Positions 10,820 to 20,489 of a stretch of 64,000 bases of DNA are shown one piece after another. The stretch is taken from positions 124,001 through 188,000 of the forward strand of contig JAZKJV010002618.1 in assembly GCA_037367405.1 (NCBI GenBank), written 5' to 3'. Under the pieces are notes generated by a model. It was not told the DNA's origin and made no database searches. It worked only from the letters and a program-made list of their open reading frames with translations. Position 1 is the stretch's first letter. Every line of letters starts with the position of its first letter. A program made the translations under genes and the position numbers. The stretch comes from Ottelia alismoides (taxonomy: Eukaryota > Streptophyta > Magnoliopsida > Alismatales > Hydrocharitaceae).

Positions 10820-11882
10820 TTGATGAATATGTGATTCATCACTCTTAAAGTTGAAAATAGAGCTTTGTCCTCGGGTATTTAGCATCATATTTCCCTTTAT
10901 CTTGCATAAATAGCATTTATGCATCAATCCACAAAACATGCATTTTAGCATCCATCTTCGCATTTAAATAAGAAGCCAATCCTTGTGTAAAATCCACATG
11001 TAAAACATCCACCTAATTACTTGTATTTGATCCCCTCTAAAATAAAATAACACCTTCCTTATAAGATGTACACTATTAGTTAATAATATAAGGAAGAAGG
11101 CCATAGTTCTCTCTTGTAAAATACCCAATAAAGCCCAAAACCTCCTGGACCTTAGAATGCCCATATCTCTCTCATACCAACTTCGAACTAGGTCTACTCA
11201 CCTTCATATTGATACACATCCAAAGACCTATAAAATGAGACTAATTTCATTCAATTCGGAGCTCGTAGCCAAAAGTTGGGTTTTTGGGCCTCCTTGTATA
11301 CTATACATATGTATATTTGTATTCTTGTATATTTGTATCATATTTGACCTCATCTCCATTTTTGGTCTGCATGAAACTTATAGATCTTATCAAGATCTAC
11401 AACTTCCATGTTTTGAGTTTTTCCAAATTCGACCTCTTTCTCCATCTAATCTTATTTTTCTCTTCAGCCACTCACAGCTGGCCACGTGGCGCCCTCTGAT
11501 TGCGCCACGCGGCCCGCTCCCTTTGACCAGTCCACCCGTGCCCTGGACCGTTGGATTTTTATCTTGATCTAACGGCCTGTTGATCGCCACGCATACCCAT
11601 TTTCCCCGCCACAAGATCACTCCCTGGATATCATCCGCACTGCTCGTTCGCGCTTCGCCCAGAGTCCACCACGTGGCACTCTGAGCGCCCTCCGATCTCG
11701 CTCTAGGCACCTTGATCTTCACCGATCATCACCACAATTGGTTTCAACCATCCGATTGAACCCCTGAGTCCATCTTAACGTCTCGTTAGCGCCGAATCCT
11801 CAGCACGCCACGTGGTGCGGTGCAGGCCCTTCGATGTCACGCCTTAGATCTGATCTCCGGCGTCGATCCGCGCCTCCATCTG

Positions 11883-11910
11883 GACCGTTGGATCGCGAGA
11901 TCCAACGGTC
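11883..11910 (+). repeat. Perfect 12-bp inverted repeat in E1 LTR
   Basis: GACCGTTGGATC and GATCCAACGGTC flank the loop GCGA. It is the best-preserved example of a motif repeated through this LTR. Confidence 0.96.
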
Positions 11911-12151
11911 GAGACATCGTCGTCAACCTCCGCACGCCCCGCGCCCACGTTTTCCACCATGCGCAAGCGGCCACCCCCTTTCTATTTTTGGATCCACGCC
12001 GATCACCTTCTCCGACCACTGATGCCACTACGATGGAGCCCACTCATCCCTCATCTTCGCCAGCCCCCTCGATCTCCATGACAACCCTCAGAGTTGCTCC
12101 ACGACATCCACAAACACCACCTCCTAGCCATCCCTGCCGTCACCTTCATCC

Positions 12152-12158
12152 TATAAAT
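12152..12158 (+). promoter_or_regulatory. Putative TATA box of E1 LTR promoter
   Basis: TATAAAT within CCTATAAATCAACC, in C-rich context typical of plant core promoters. TATAAATA-like motifs occur at comparable places in LTRs at 40515, 42920 and on the minus strand at 61877. Transcription start would be expected about 30 bases downstream. Confidence 0.55.
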
Positions 12159-12930
12159 CAACCACCTCCGGCCACTTTCACCCCCATCCGCCACCACGGA
12201 GAGTGACTCCGAGCTCCCACCTTCAAATTGGTGACAAAGATTTGATCCCAGGTCGAGCGACAACCGAGAACCCCTCCGGCGAGATCTACGACCGAACACT
12301 GTCGTGTCGCAGCTCCTCCAAGGCGCGCACGAGCTCAGGTCCTCCTACCGACCTGGAAGCTTCCCCGGAGCTTTTGACCCCAGGTAGAATCCTCTATCTC
12401 TCCCACGATGTTCTACTTCCTTTTTCTTCTGCTATCCGATTTAATTCGCCTCCACGAGCATCTTCTCGCTCCACCAAGCATCCTCCGAGCTCCGCAAAGG
12501 AGCTCTGATCTTCGCGCTACCATTAGTCTCCTCCGACGAGGGACTTCACCTTCCATCGATGCCGGTGGCGGAGCTCGATCACCGGTCACCTTCACAGCTT
12601 TATAGTCCTCGCACCACACTCCATTCCACTCCACGATCAAAATGTGTGCTTTGGATATCTTCTAATCCCTTGCAGGTACCATCTCTTGATTGGTCGGAGA
12701 CTTCACCGATGCAGCTTCGAGCTCCACCGCCTGTGGCCTCCAGGTCACTCCAGCCTCAGCCAACGTCGCCAGACGCTTCGCCACCCCTCCACGATCCTTC
12801 TGAGCTACGCTAGAGCCATCATCGTCCTTCACCGACGACAGGAGGACGAGGCGGAGCTAGGCTAGCCTCGCCGGAGCCCAGCCCTCTCCGTCGCAGGAGG
12901 CGGAGGGCCGTTGGGGGACGATAGCTAACA

Positions 12931-13220
12931 ACCGTTCGATCCTCTTGACCGAACGGCCAGGAGCCATCCACGTCGCCTTTGTCCTGCAGCCATTGGATCA
13001 TCCTTGATCCTACGGACTTGATCAAGCCACATCGACAAACACCAAAGCATCCGAGGGTCGTTGGATTAATCCTGATCCAGCGGCGCTCGGTCGTCCACGT
13101 CGCCCTCTTCATCGAGCTTCAAAAGCCGTTGGATCGAGATCGATCTAATGGTTCAAGACACGCCACACGCCAGCATTTCATCACCGTTGGATCATCTTTG
13201 ATCCCACGATCCAGATCCGT
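12931..13220 (+). repeat. Array of CCGTTGGATC inverted repeats with 126-bp period
   Basis: Five imperfect hairpins begin near 12931, 12988, 13056, 13124 and 13182, each of form rCCGTTGGATC, short loop, GATCyAACGGy. Between them TCCACGTCGCC recurs near 12967, 13093 and 13219, exactly 126 bases apart, so the higher-order unit holds two hairpins. Another copy lies at 11545-11577. Arms differ between hairpins but pairing is mostly kept. Confidence 0.85.
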
Positions 13221-14434
13221 CCACGTCGCCCGATCTGAGCCTCTTCCCCGACCTTTAGGCTCGGATCAACCGAAGCAACTCCGAAGCAGCTCCGAGCCTC
13301 CAGAGAACCCGCGCCTAGGAACCCTCGCATGATCCGCACATGCATCCTGGCAAATTGCACCGAGGCCCCTGAAGGTTTTCAAAATTACATTCCAGTCCCT
13401 ATCAGGCGACCCCACGTGAGGATCACTGTCCCGTGGAGAAATTGCATCCACCCCCTGTACTATAGGTAATTGCACACTAGTCTCTGTCAGCATGTTTTAT
13501 TTTCGGCAAATTTAATTCTTGTAATTGCATTTATATTCCTATCTTTGCACGCATATTTAGGCATTCATAATAATTCGTTTTTTAGTTGGGAAAATTGCAT
13601 TGTATAGCTTACATTGTCCTCTTCATTATGTGACACGTGGCATATTTTTGTAATATCAATAGAATTTTCTATTAATTAATTGGATCCTTTTTGCTATATT
13701 TTGCCCAATTTCACCTCTTAAATGATAGTAATTTCTCTGTCACTCCAAAAATGCCCCAAAAATCATATTAGATCTAGGATAATTAGCTTTACCTTGCATA
13801 AAAATTTCATCTCAAGTGCACGCATCTCGAGGCCTAAATAATTCCATTAATGATTTGCTTAATTAATTTTTAATATGTTCATTTCACATCAAAAGAAGGT
13901 TTGATAATTTTCATGGATTCCTCACCTTCAGATTTATCTCGGATAATTTTTATTCCCAAAAAATCTTGTGATTTGATATTTATTAAAATTAATTTAGTTA
14001 AAATCAATCTGCATTCATTTTTAATTCATAGTAATTTTATGTAGTGTCAGAAAATTTCAAAAAAATAGAATAGCTTAATTTCATCCCATTTCATTATCTG
14101 GCCAAGTTTCGTAATTTTTGGACTTGATTTGATCACCTTTTTGAATTAACTTGTAAACTGGCTAGATCTTGTATGTGTCTTGCATAAAAAAGCCGAAAAA
14201 GACCAAAAAAATCCTTCCCCGGAAATCAAATCTTGGACTTTGCTAATAATTTACCTAAGGAGACAGCTGCCTCCCTGAGTTCGACCTTGGGCTCGCCCAA
14301 GTAAAAAAAATACCGCTCGAAATTAATTTGCCTATAATTGAAAGTGATTTTTGATCTGCTCTTATTATCCGACTACAACGAACGACAACACATTAATTTG
14401 ATCAAATTAACAAGGGTAGTAAGGAGGCATTTCA

Positions 14435-16370
14435 GTATTACATAATAAATCATAAAAATATATTTATGTATGTGAAAATAAGTTAGAAATATATAAAATA
14501 ATAAACTAAATAAAAAATAAAAAAATACACAACAAATATAAATATACAAAATATAGATTAATATGCCTATAAAATAAACCTAAAAATAAAGCTGTGGTTA
14601 ATAACCTCTAAAAAATAAATAAAAATCATAATAAAATAACATAGAAAATAACAAATATTTCTTATAACTTTATTTTAATAAAATAATTTAATATTTAATA
14701 TTGAATTTCTAAATAATTTTGGCTCAATTTTTCCTTGTTGGTCTACGTGGATCAACTACGTGGCTCTATTAGTTGACCTCGGTCAACTGACTGGCCTACA
14801 CCTGCGCCTCTGACATCCTTAGTTTTGATCCATTCTTCATAGATTTTTGTGGCTCGACCCTTTCATCCAGCCACCTTGATTCTTTTGGATTGTTTTCTCC
14901 TCGATTACAGGGCTTTCACGACAACGTGTTTCCTCGAGGATGATCCTCGGTATCGCTCGTGCTCCCTTAATCTTTCCAGCCCTTCGTCTGCGTGTACATA
15001 AGGTCCACTTCCATCGTAGTTGAATTTTTAATCACCTTTGACCAAGTTTGGCCCCCTCCCTGGTGCTCCCGATAGAAGGTTGTGACAAGACCTCCTCCAA
15101 CCTTTTACGGTAGAGTCAGCCGAGGCCGAAGATGCATTCCACTATCTACAGCATGCATCACCGCCACAAGATTCATCAGGTATTCTAGGATGATCGAGGT
15201 ACCTTTTTCTTCTTCAATTAGCTTAGTTTAGCCCTAGGTTTCATTTTCAGCTTTTTCTTTACTTTTTGATCGGTTGTTTTAGTGTTGCTCTGGTGAACCA
15301 CACCACCGTATTCCTGACCGTTCCACGACCACCCTAGCACCATCATTCTTTTCCCTAACATTTTCTCCACGCTCACAAGCATCCCACCCCCCCAAATCCA
15401 TTGTCGATTTGGAGATTAGATTTCCTCCTCTGCCCCACCATCGGAGACCTCTGCTTGACACTTTCTTTCACCCATTCCCTCTTCTAACGCTCCCAGCGCG
15501 TCGTATTTTTTGTGTTAATCACTCCCCTGCAAGAAATAGAGAGATACAAATCACCGTTGCAGGGCTTCTTGGAGAACTCAAAGGTTCCTGGAGCTACCCA
15601 TGTTCCTCAACTTTGTAAGCCTTCGTCGCATCTCTGGTGGGCCTTTTGACGTAGAAATTGGTATTGGAGGAGACTAGGATCCATTTTTCCCTATGGCCTA
15701 GCATTTGAGACGTCCAGAGGATCTCAAGAGAGTAGGTCGAAACTTATCGTTGGTGAGTTCATGGCCAGTTCTTTCATAACCCTTCTTGTCGTTTGATCCT
15801 AAAATGCTATGGTGGATGTGTGGACAAACACATAAAGATCGTATTCATAATGATGCAATTAGAAAGACATTGGTGTAGTCCAAATAGAGGATAACATGCG
15901 AGAAAACTGCTTAAGATGGTTTGGTCATTTACAAAGAAAATCAGCTAATGCACCAGTTAGAAGATACGACTGTTGGGATGTTGAGCCGGCTAAGAGAGAG
16001 CGAGGACGACCCAAGAAGTGCTGGAAAGAGACTATACAAAGGGATCTTATTTTTTGGATATAAGACCAAGATTGATCCAAGATAATTCTGAAGGAGGCGA
16101 AGAATCCATGTAGCCGACCCTACTTAATTGTGGGAAAAGGCTTTGTTGTTGTTGTATTATTGCCCGATCTATCCATTTTTCCCTATGTTCGACACTCTAC
16201 ACATACCTACACCTATACACACATTTGTAGAGTTATAATAAATTTTAAATCCACACTCTATTTTTGTTGCTTGTTTATTATTGCGGATTAATTGTTAACT
16301 AACTGAGATTTTATGAATGGTAACCGCATCCACTGGATTTCTCACCTTGTGAGATTTCTAGACCCTCACA
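14435..16370 (+). repeat. 3' part of an older Athila-type LTR, host of the E1 insertion
   Basis: After the E1 end, the AT-rich text and the following segment (GTCTACGTGGATCAAC near 14740, TTGACCTCGGTCAACTG near 14770) align with the LTRs at 42400-42720 and 63400-63720. The right end AGATTTCTAGACCCTCACA, with a TATAATAAATT stretch about 130 bases before it, matches the LTR ends at 45469 and 56200. An RTE-like LINE tail interrupts it. The left part of this LTR lies beyond the E1 5' end, outside the window. Confidence 0.75.
15790..16165 (+). pseudogene. 3' end of an RTE-like LINE
   Basis: The translated remains read MLWWMCGQTHKDRI, then LRWFGHLQRKSANAPVRR and RGRPKKCWKETI, the C-terminal end of a LINE ORF2, broken by stops and a frameshift. 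The tail has the GGGAAAAGGCTTTGTTGTTG form with TTG repeats typical of RTE-like plant LINEs. Only the last about 370 bases are present, as expected for 5'-truncated LINE insertions. It lies in the older LTR. A second copy of the same tail is at 60000-60310. Confidence 0.75.
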
Positions 16371-17605
16371 AAATCCCGATTATCAGGTACCTAGCTAAGA
16401 AGCTCTTAAAAACATTTTTCCTAAGCTTTATGTTCTAGTAGTCTGCCCATAAGGGGCGAATGTGGGGGGATCTCAAATGGAGAAAATATTGAAGGGCCAC
16501 TTAATTTTATCATTTCCCCTTTCCAATTCCAATAAATGTTGCCCTCGTTTTCTTTTTCCTTTATTTTGCAAATTTATTGAAAGTGACAAAAACAATTCAA
16601 CTTCCCATCCTTCCCCATTCTCGATTCTAAATAGCCCATCTCCGAAAATCCATTGCAAATTCCCATCCTTACTATTCCATTCCAAATTACCTCACATGTA
16701 ATTCTTTACCAGAAGCTTCTTGTTGATCGGTGCGACAGTACATGAGCTATAGCCGGGATCCATGAAAAATCGTATGCACATGGATTGGGGGGGGGGGGGG
16801 GGGTCGTGAGTTGAAACAAGGGCTATTGCAGAGCCAGGTTTTGATTGCTACTTCATTAAAATCCATTCGATTGTCCAATATTTCTATGGTAGGTGGTAGG
16901 AGTGCATTGTATATAGAGGTGTTGACGACATTTCGATCTTATGTTTCAGGGAATGGAACTCTTGGTTTTTTATCTATAGTTTGGTTAAGCTTGATGCATT
17001 TGGTATTACATTCTGACTTCCGTTATGGACCTTGCGGTAATTAAAGTACTTATTAAAGACAATAGATTGATATCGAAACATCACAATGTTTATGAATCCA
17101 TGATGAACTGCAACCAACATCACCCTTATATTTTTTTCAAATGGTTAAAATAGAAGTAGATAATATCAAATATAACATCAACCTCTTCTAAGTTCTCTTT
17201 CAGCAATATTAGAATTTCTAAACTAATAGGAATAACATGCATGCCCTCTTAATCCCACACTCTACCTTGAATCTTTGTTACTTCAGACTCTACCCTGAAT
17301 CTATGTTACTTCATCTACTTGAGTTATATGATCTTTTTTGTCATAGTAAAAAAAAATTATGCTAAAAATCTTATGGATGTAGATCCAAACTATGATAAAA
17401 TATATTTTTGAAAACTAGCGGTGATAAAATTGTATCCATATGGATTCCCCATTCAATTAGTTACAGAGAATATGTCATACATGTCTGCTTTCCATCCTCT
17501 TTTGTGAATTAAGGCAACCGATGATTTCTATTTATTGAAAAACGTCGAGCGCAACTTCAATAATTTATGTAAGTTTCTTTTTGAGTTCATCCGTCACTTT
17601 CCTAA
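16371..17605. other. Unassigned single-copy-like stretch
   Basis: No recognisable gene. Short frames (16462-16701, 16811-17044) show no known motif. It contains a 17-base G run. Because it lies left of the reverse-strand RHD3-like exons it may be intron or flank of that gene; I searched by eye for the next expected exon (after NMW in the family) and did not find it. Confidence 0.4.
16787..16803 (+). repeat. Run of 17 G
   Basis: An uninterrupted G17 tract. It is unusual in this AT-rich sequence, could form a G-quadruplex, and is also a place where assembly or read errors are common. Confidence 0.97.
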
Positions 17606-17852
17606 GGGCCCGTTCGGTTCGGGAATAAGCATGAATAAGAATGGGGAATAAAGAGAATAAGGGTCTATTCTTTGTTCGGCTAGAGAATAGGAATAAGGAA
17701 AATAAGGTGAAAAAAGGTAGGTAAGGTAGGATGAAGATAGGAATAAGAGTGAAATAAGATGTAATAAGGAGGAATAATCGTAACATGGGTAATCGTGTCG
17801 GAAGAAGAATAAGCCCCTTATTCCAGGGCCTATTCTTCAACCGAACAGGCCC
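17606..17852. mobile_element. Tourist-like (PIF/Harbinger) MITE, 247 bp
   Basis: The ends are inverted: GGGCCCGTTCGGTT at the left and its near complement AACCGAACAGGCCC at the right (one mismatch). They are flanked by TAA at 17603-17605 and 17853-17855, the 3-bp duplication of PIF/Harbinger. Inside is AT- and purine-rich with GAATAAG repeats and no coding capacity, so movement would need a transposase from elsewhere. Confidence 0.9.
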
Positions 17853-18539
17853 TAACTCTTTAACTCAATAGTAGCATTTTCAATTGCTTATATACGTATA
17901 GATTTGACTAAATTTGACAATGCCTAGATTTTTTTTCTGTCTCCACAAATGCCTCTTAGCCTTATGCATCAGTCTATTGGTTTGCAGTTCGTTTCTTATT
18001 TTATGATTTGAAGGGTGTGTCATCTACATGCTTCTTCTTTTGACTGTTTACTCTTAACCAAAAAAATATTGCAGCTTATTCTAGATTTTCGGCATCAATT
18101 TCAGATATTAACTAAATATCCAGCTTTCTTTTTTCTCCTGCAATGCCTATCTTAATAGTAAAGGATACATATCTAAAGAAATCATAACACACAGTCCATG
18201 TCAAATCGATTGTCCATTCCCTTCCAGAAGCTTATAAACGATATATATGTAAGAGAAATTATATGTGTGTTGGTAGAATCTTACATATTGAGAAGGAGTA
18301 CGTTCAGGGACGGAGGGAGGGGGGGACGGGAGGGGGCCAGGCCCCTCCGTCATCCGAGAATTTCCTATAATATAGGATAGTTGGCCTCCCCAATTAAATG
18401 TCTTTTGAGTTTTTAAATTATCTATTTACTATATATAGAGAAGAAAAACTCAATTATACCTCTCTCTTTTTTTCTCAAGCGTGATCTCTCTCTTTCTCTC
18501 TTCATATTCAACTTATAATTACCACTACGCTATCACGCA

Positions 18540-19030
18540 GGTAGAAATGGAGATGCCCAGTGTTTGCTTGGTCATCCGCCTAACGTGGGACATAAGTATC
18601 CCGAGCATCTACGCGGCCGTGAACTCCTACCACTTATTGCGGTATTGAACTTTGACCACTATCTTGGCATCGGGGTCGGCGGAGGTCTCGTATGGAAGGA
18701 GTCGATTGTCGTTAATGACGAGATGCTTCAGTTGATTGATGGTTGAATTGGGTCATGGGCGGTGCAAGTAAAGCTGAAGAGGCGGTGGTTGTTGCAGAAT
18801 TGGACGATAGATGGGGTCTCGCACTTGCACGCCTCATTGAGGATGACGTCCACGATGCCGTCGTGGGAGACGGCACGACACATTTGTTGTTGCCGACGTC
18901 GATGCCCACCCTCGGCGTCGCCGCCACTTGCAAGGTTCGCGCCTCGCCTAAAAAACCTCCCCCACCCCCGACTCGACAACCTGCAAGTCCCCCTCCGTCT
19001 GGAAGGAAATTCATCTTTTTTTACTATTGA
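18540..19030. other. GC-rich insert inside the hAT element
   Basis: This part is far richer in G and C than the rest of the element and holds overlapping frames on both strands (for example 18564-18746 and 18743-19030 on the forward strand). None has a recognised motif; the longer one ends in a proline-rich tail. It may be captured genomic DNA. Origin unknown. Confidence 0.35.
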
Positions 19031-20000
19031 TTAATTTTAACCGTTAGATTGTCGATTGGTCAGATTAACTCACTCATATGGTTAGATTAACTTACTCGTA
19101 TGGTTGAGTTAATGAGCTAAACTAACGGAAGGTTATGAGCGTAAAACAGAGTATTTATTCAGGAGTCTAAGTGTAATACGTGATTATAGAAGGTTTCTGG
19201 GGTAATTACGAAATTACAGGGCTATGGATGTAAATATCCCTTATATTTATTATCCTTATAACGAAATGACATTTGATTTCTTATTATTTTGATCCTTTAA
19301 TATTCTCTAACCAATGTACAATATGAAAAATTGTTTGTGAGATGATATTTAAATATTTTTCAATTATTTTAGGTGTCGAATCGTAATAAACTTTACGAAA
19401 AATATACCATGTGTTTCTTTATCGTTACGAGTTGTCGCATTATATATCATCGTAGAATTGTCGGATTTTTATGTTTGATCTTTACATATATAATGGTGTC
19501 ATTTTTCAGAATCAATGGTTAAAAACATTAGAAAATTATATAAATCGCTACCAAAAATGAATCATGATCACAAGAAGATAAAAGGTCATGAAAAATTCGT
19601 AAGATGTTTAAGAAATAGATAAGATTAATAAGATGGTAATATTATAGAGTTTAATATAAGAGTATCATTTTTTCTCAAAAAAATAAAATAAAATCCATCG
19701 TAAATGATGATAGAATACCCCTTTATCTAATAATAGAGAGAGCATTTAATGGCATTGTATGTGTATATATCCTCTATAATCTTCTATACATACAATTCAT
19801 GTGCCTTCTTATTTTAAAATAAAAAATGGTTACCTTTTATATTTTAGGAATCTTATGAAATCATAATATGAATGCATATTTAATATTGAATTTAATATAA
19901 AACTTTTGGTATAAAATTTTGATTTCTAACAAATATAATTGATAAATTTTGTTATCATAATATGACGATCTTTTTAGAAATAACATGAATTTAAATTTCT
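19031..20000. other. AT-rich right half of the hAT element
   Basis: No frame above background. TTAGATT/AATCTAA-type short repeats occur near 19040-19130. Nothing else was seen. Confidence 0.5.
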
Positions 20001-20489
20001 TTATCTATAATTTAGGAGTGTAATTCTCTTGGTCCATTTGGCCTCCCCGTATCAAAAATCCTGGCTTCGTCTCTGAGTACGTTGGAGGTTGCTACAGCAA
20101 AAAGAGCGCTCTGCTTCTCGAATTTAGTGTCATCCTTGCAGGAAAAAAACATTAAAGAATGAACACCCAGATGCAACGAATATTTATCATGCCCGTCTCT
20201 CAAACATTATCTGACATAATGCCGAAATACAAAGCAAGGATCATACCTCTCCTCGTTCTCTCCCATCTGTACCTTCCAGATCCAGAACAATAGTCATTGG
20301 ATCTGCATCGACACACCTGGCCATCCAAATACCTGTAGTAGTTTGGGGCCTGCATGTTCCACGAACAAGAGTTTGTAAATAGGAACGCCGTAAAAATACT
20401 TATACATTAGATTTTTGCTTACCTTCCCATATTTGCGTCCATCTCCTCAAAGTTTGTTAGAAAAAGGTGATTCAGAAGAGTGCTTTTGC

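Larger units (their letters stand above)
1..14434 (+). mobile_element. E1: Athila-lineage Ty3/gypsy LTR retrotransposon, 5' LTR cut by window edge
   Basis: Order seen: LTR end, tRNA-Asp-type PBS, long leader, gag, aspartic protease, reverse transcriptase, RNase H, integrase, about 1.9 kb of non-coding 3' domain, PPT and a 3' LTR. Integrase after RNase H places it in Ty3/gypsy. The Athila lineage is inferred from the PBS type, the long LTRs, the LKYAFL motif before RT and RT blocks such as MPFGLCNAPGTFQRCM. Coding frames carry several stops and frameshifts, so this copy is not autonomous. The two LTR copies differ at about a dozen positions in the first 140 aligned bases, so the insertion is not recent. 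Sequence after the right end resembles the middle of another LTR in this window, so E1 inserted into an older relative. The left TSD is outside the window. Confidence 0.93.
10821..14434 (+). repeat. E1 3' LTR, complete, 3614 bp
   Basis: It starts TGATGAATATGTGATTCATCA after the PPT and ends GGCATTTCA. The start motif, TGATGAAT followed by a TTCATCA complement, is shared with other LTRs in this window. Composition is mosaic: AT-rich at 10821-11460, CpG- and C-rich at 11460-13350, AT-rich again to the end. The GC-rich part holds CACGTG motifs (11485, 11670, 11809), inverted repeats on CCGTTGGATC, and a TATA box. The last 1.08 kb matches the 5' LTR piece at 1-1092. Confidence 0.93.
18305..20075. 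mobile_element. Non-autonomous hAT-type element, 1771 bp
   Basis: The 8-bp duplication AGTACGTT stands at 18297-18304 and 20076-20083. The terminal inverted repeats CAGGGACGGAG and, on the other strand, CAGAGACGAAG differ at two of 11 positions. An 8-bp TSD with CAGxGxCG-type ends fits the hAT superfamily. No BED finger or hATC dimerisation domain is seen. The insertion lies in an exon of the RHD3-like gene; removing it in thought restores the exon frame. Confidence 0.9.
18285..20489 (-). pseudogene. RHD3/SEY1-type GTPase gene fragment, three exons, one split by a hAT element
   Basis: The family (ROOT HAIR DEFECTIVE 3, the plant Sey1/atlastin counterpart) is a dynamin-like GTPase of the ER membrane that fuses ER tubules. 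On the reverse strand, exon 20423-20489 encodes the P-loop part GKSTLLNHLF (its G codon is split by an intron) to MDANMGR, with donor GTAAGC. Exon 20247-20349 encodes [10 protein letters not shown] and [14 protein letters not shown], acceptor GCAG and donor GTATGA. The next exon, 20076-20134 continued at 18285-18296, encodes DDTKFEKQSALFAVA and ends in LLLNM with donor GTAAGA. Exon phases fit and no stop lies inside the exons. A hAT element splits the last exon. No further exons were found on either side, where an L1 and LTRs lie. It is a relic or captured fragment; a residual intact gene elsewhere is expected. Confidence 0.88.

Noticed and set aside
8930..10820. Possible env-like gene between integrase and 3' LTR of E1
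   Set aside because: Some Athila elements carry one here, but there is no frame with a signal peptide, membrane segment or meaningful length, and the space is taken by the hairpin array and conserved non-coding blocks.
11390..13493. Overlapping frames on both strands in the GC-rich part of the E1 LTR
   Set aside because: High GC and few stop codons produce chance frames. They lie between hairpin motifs and core promoter elements and show no protein motif.
16811..17044. Possible further RHD3 exon or small gene
   Set aside because: The translation does not match the expected continuation of the family, and no splice sites in the right phase are evident.
18743..19030. Candidate protein inside the hAT element
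   Set aside because: Two overlapping forward frames and reverse frames of similar length exist; none shows a transposase or other domain.
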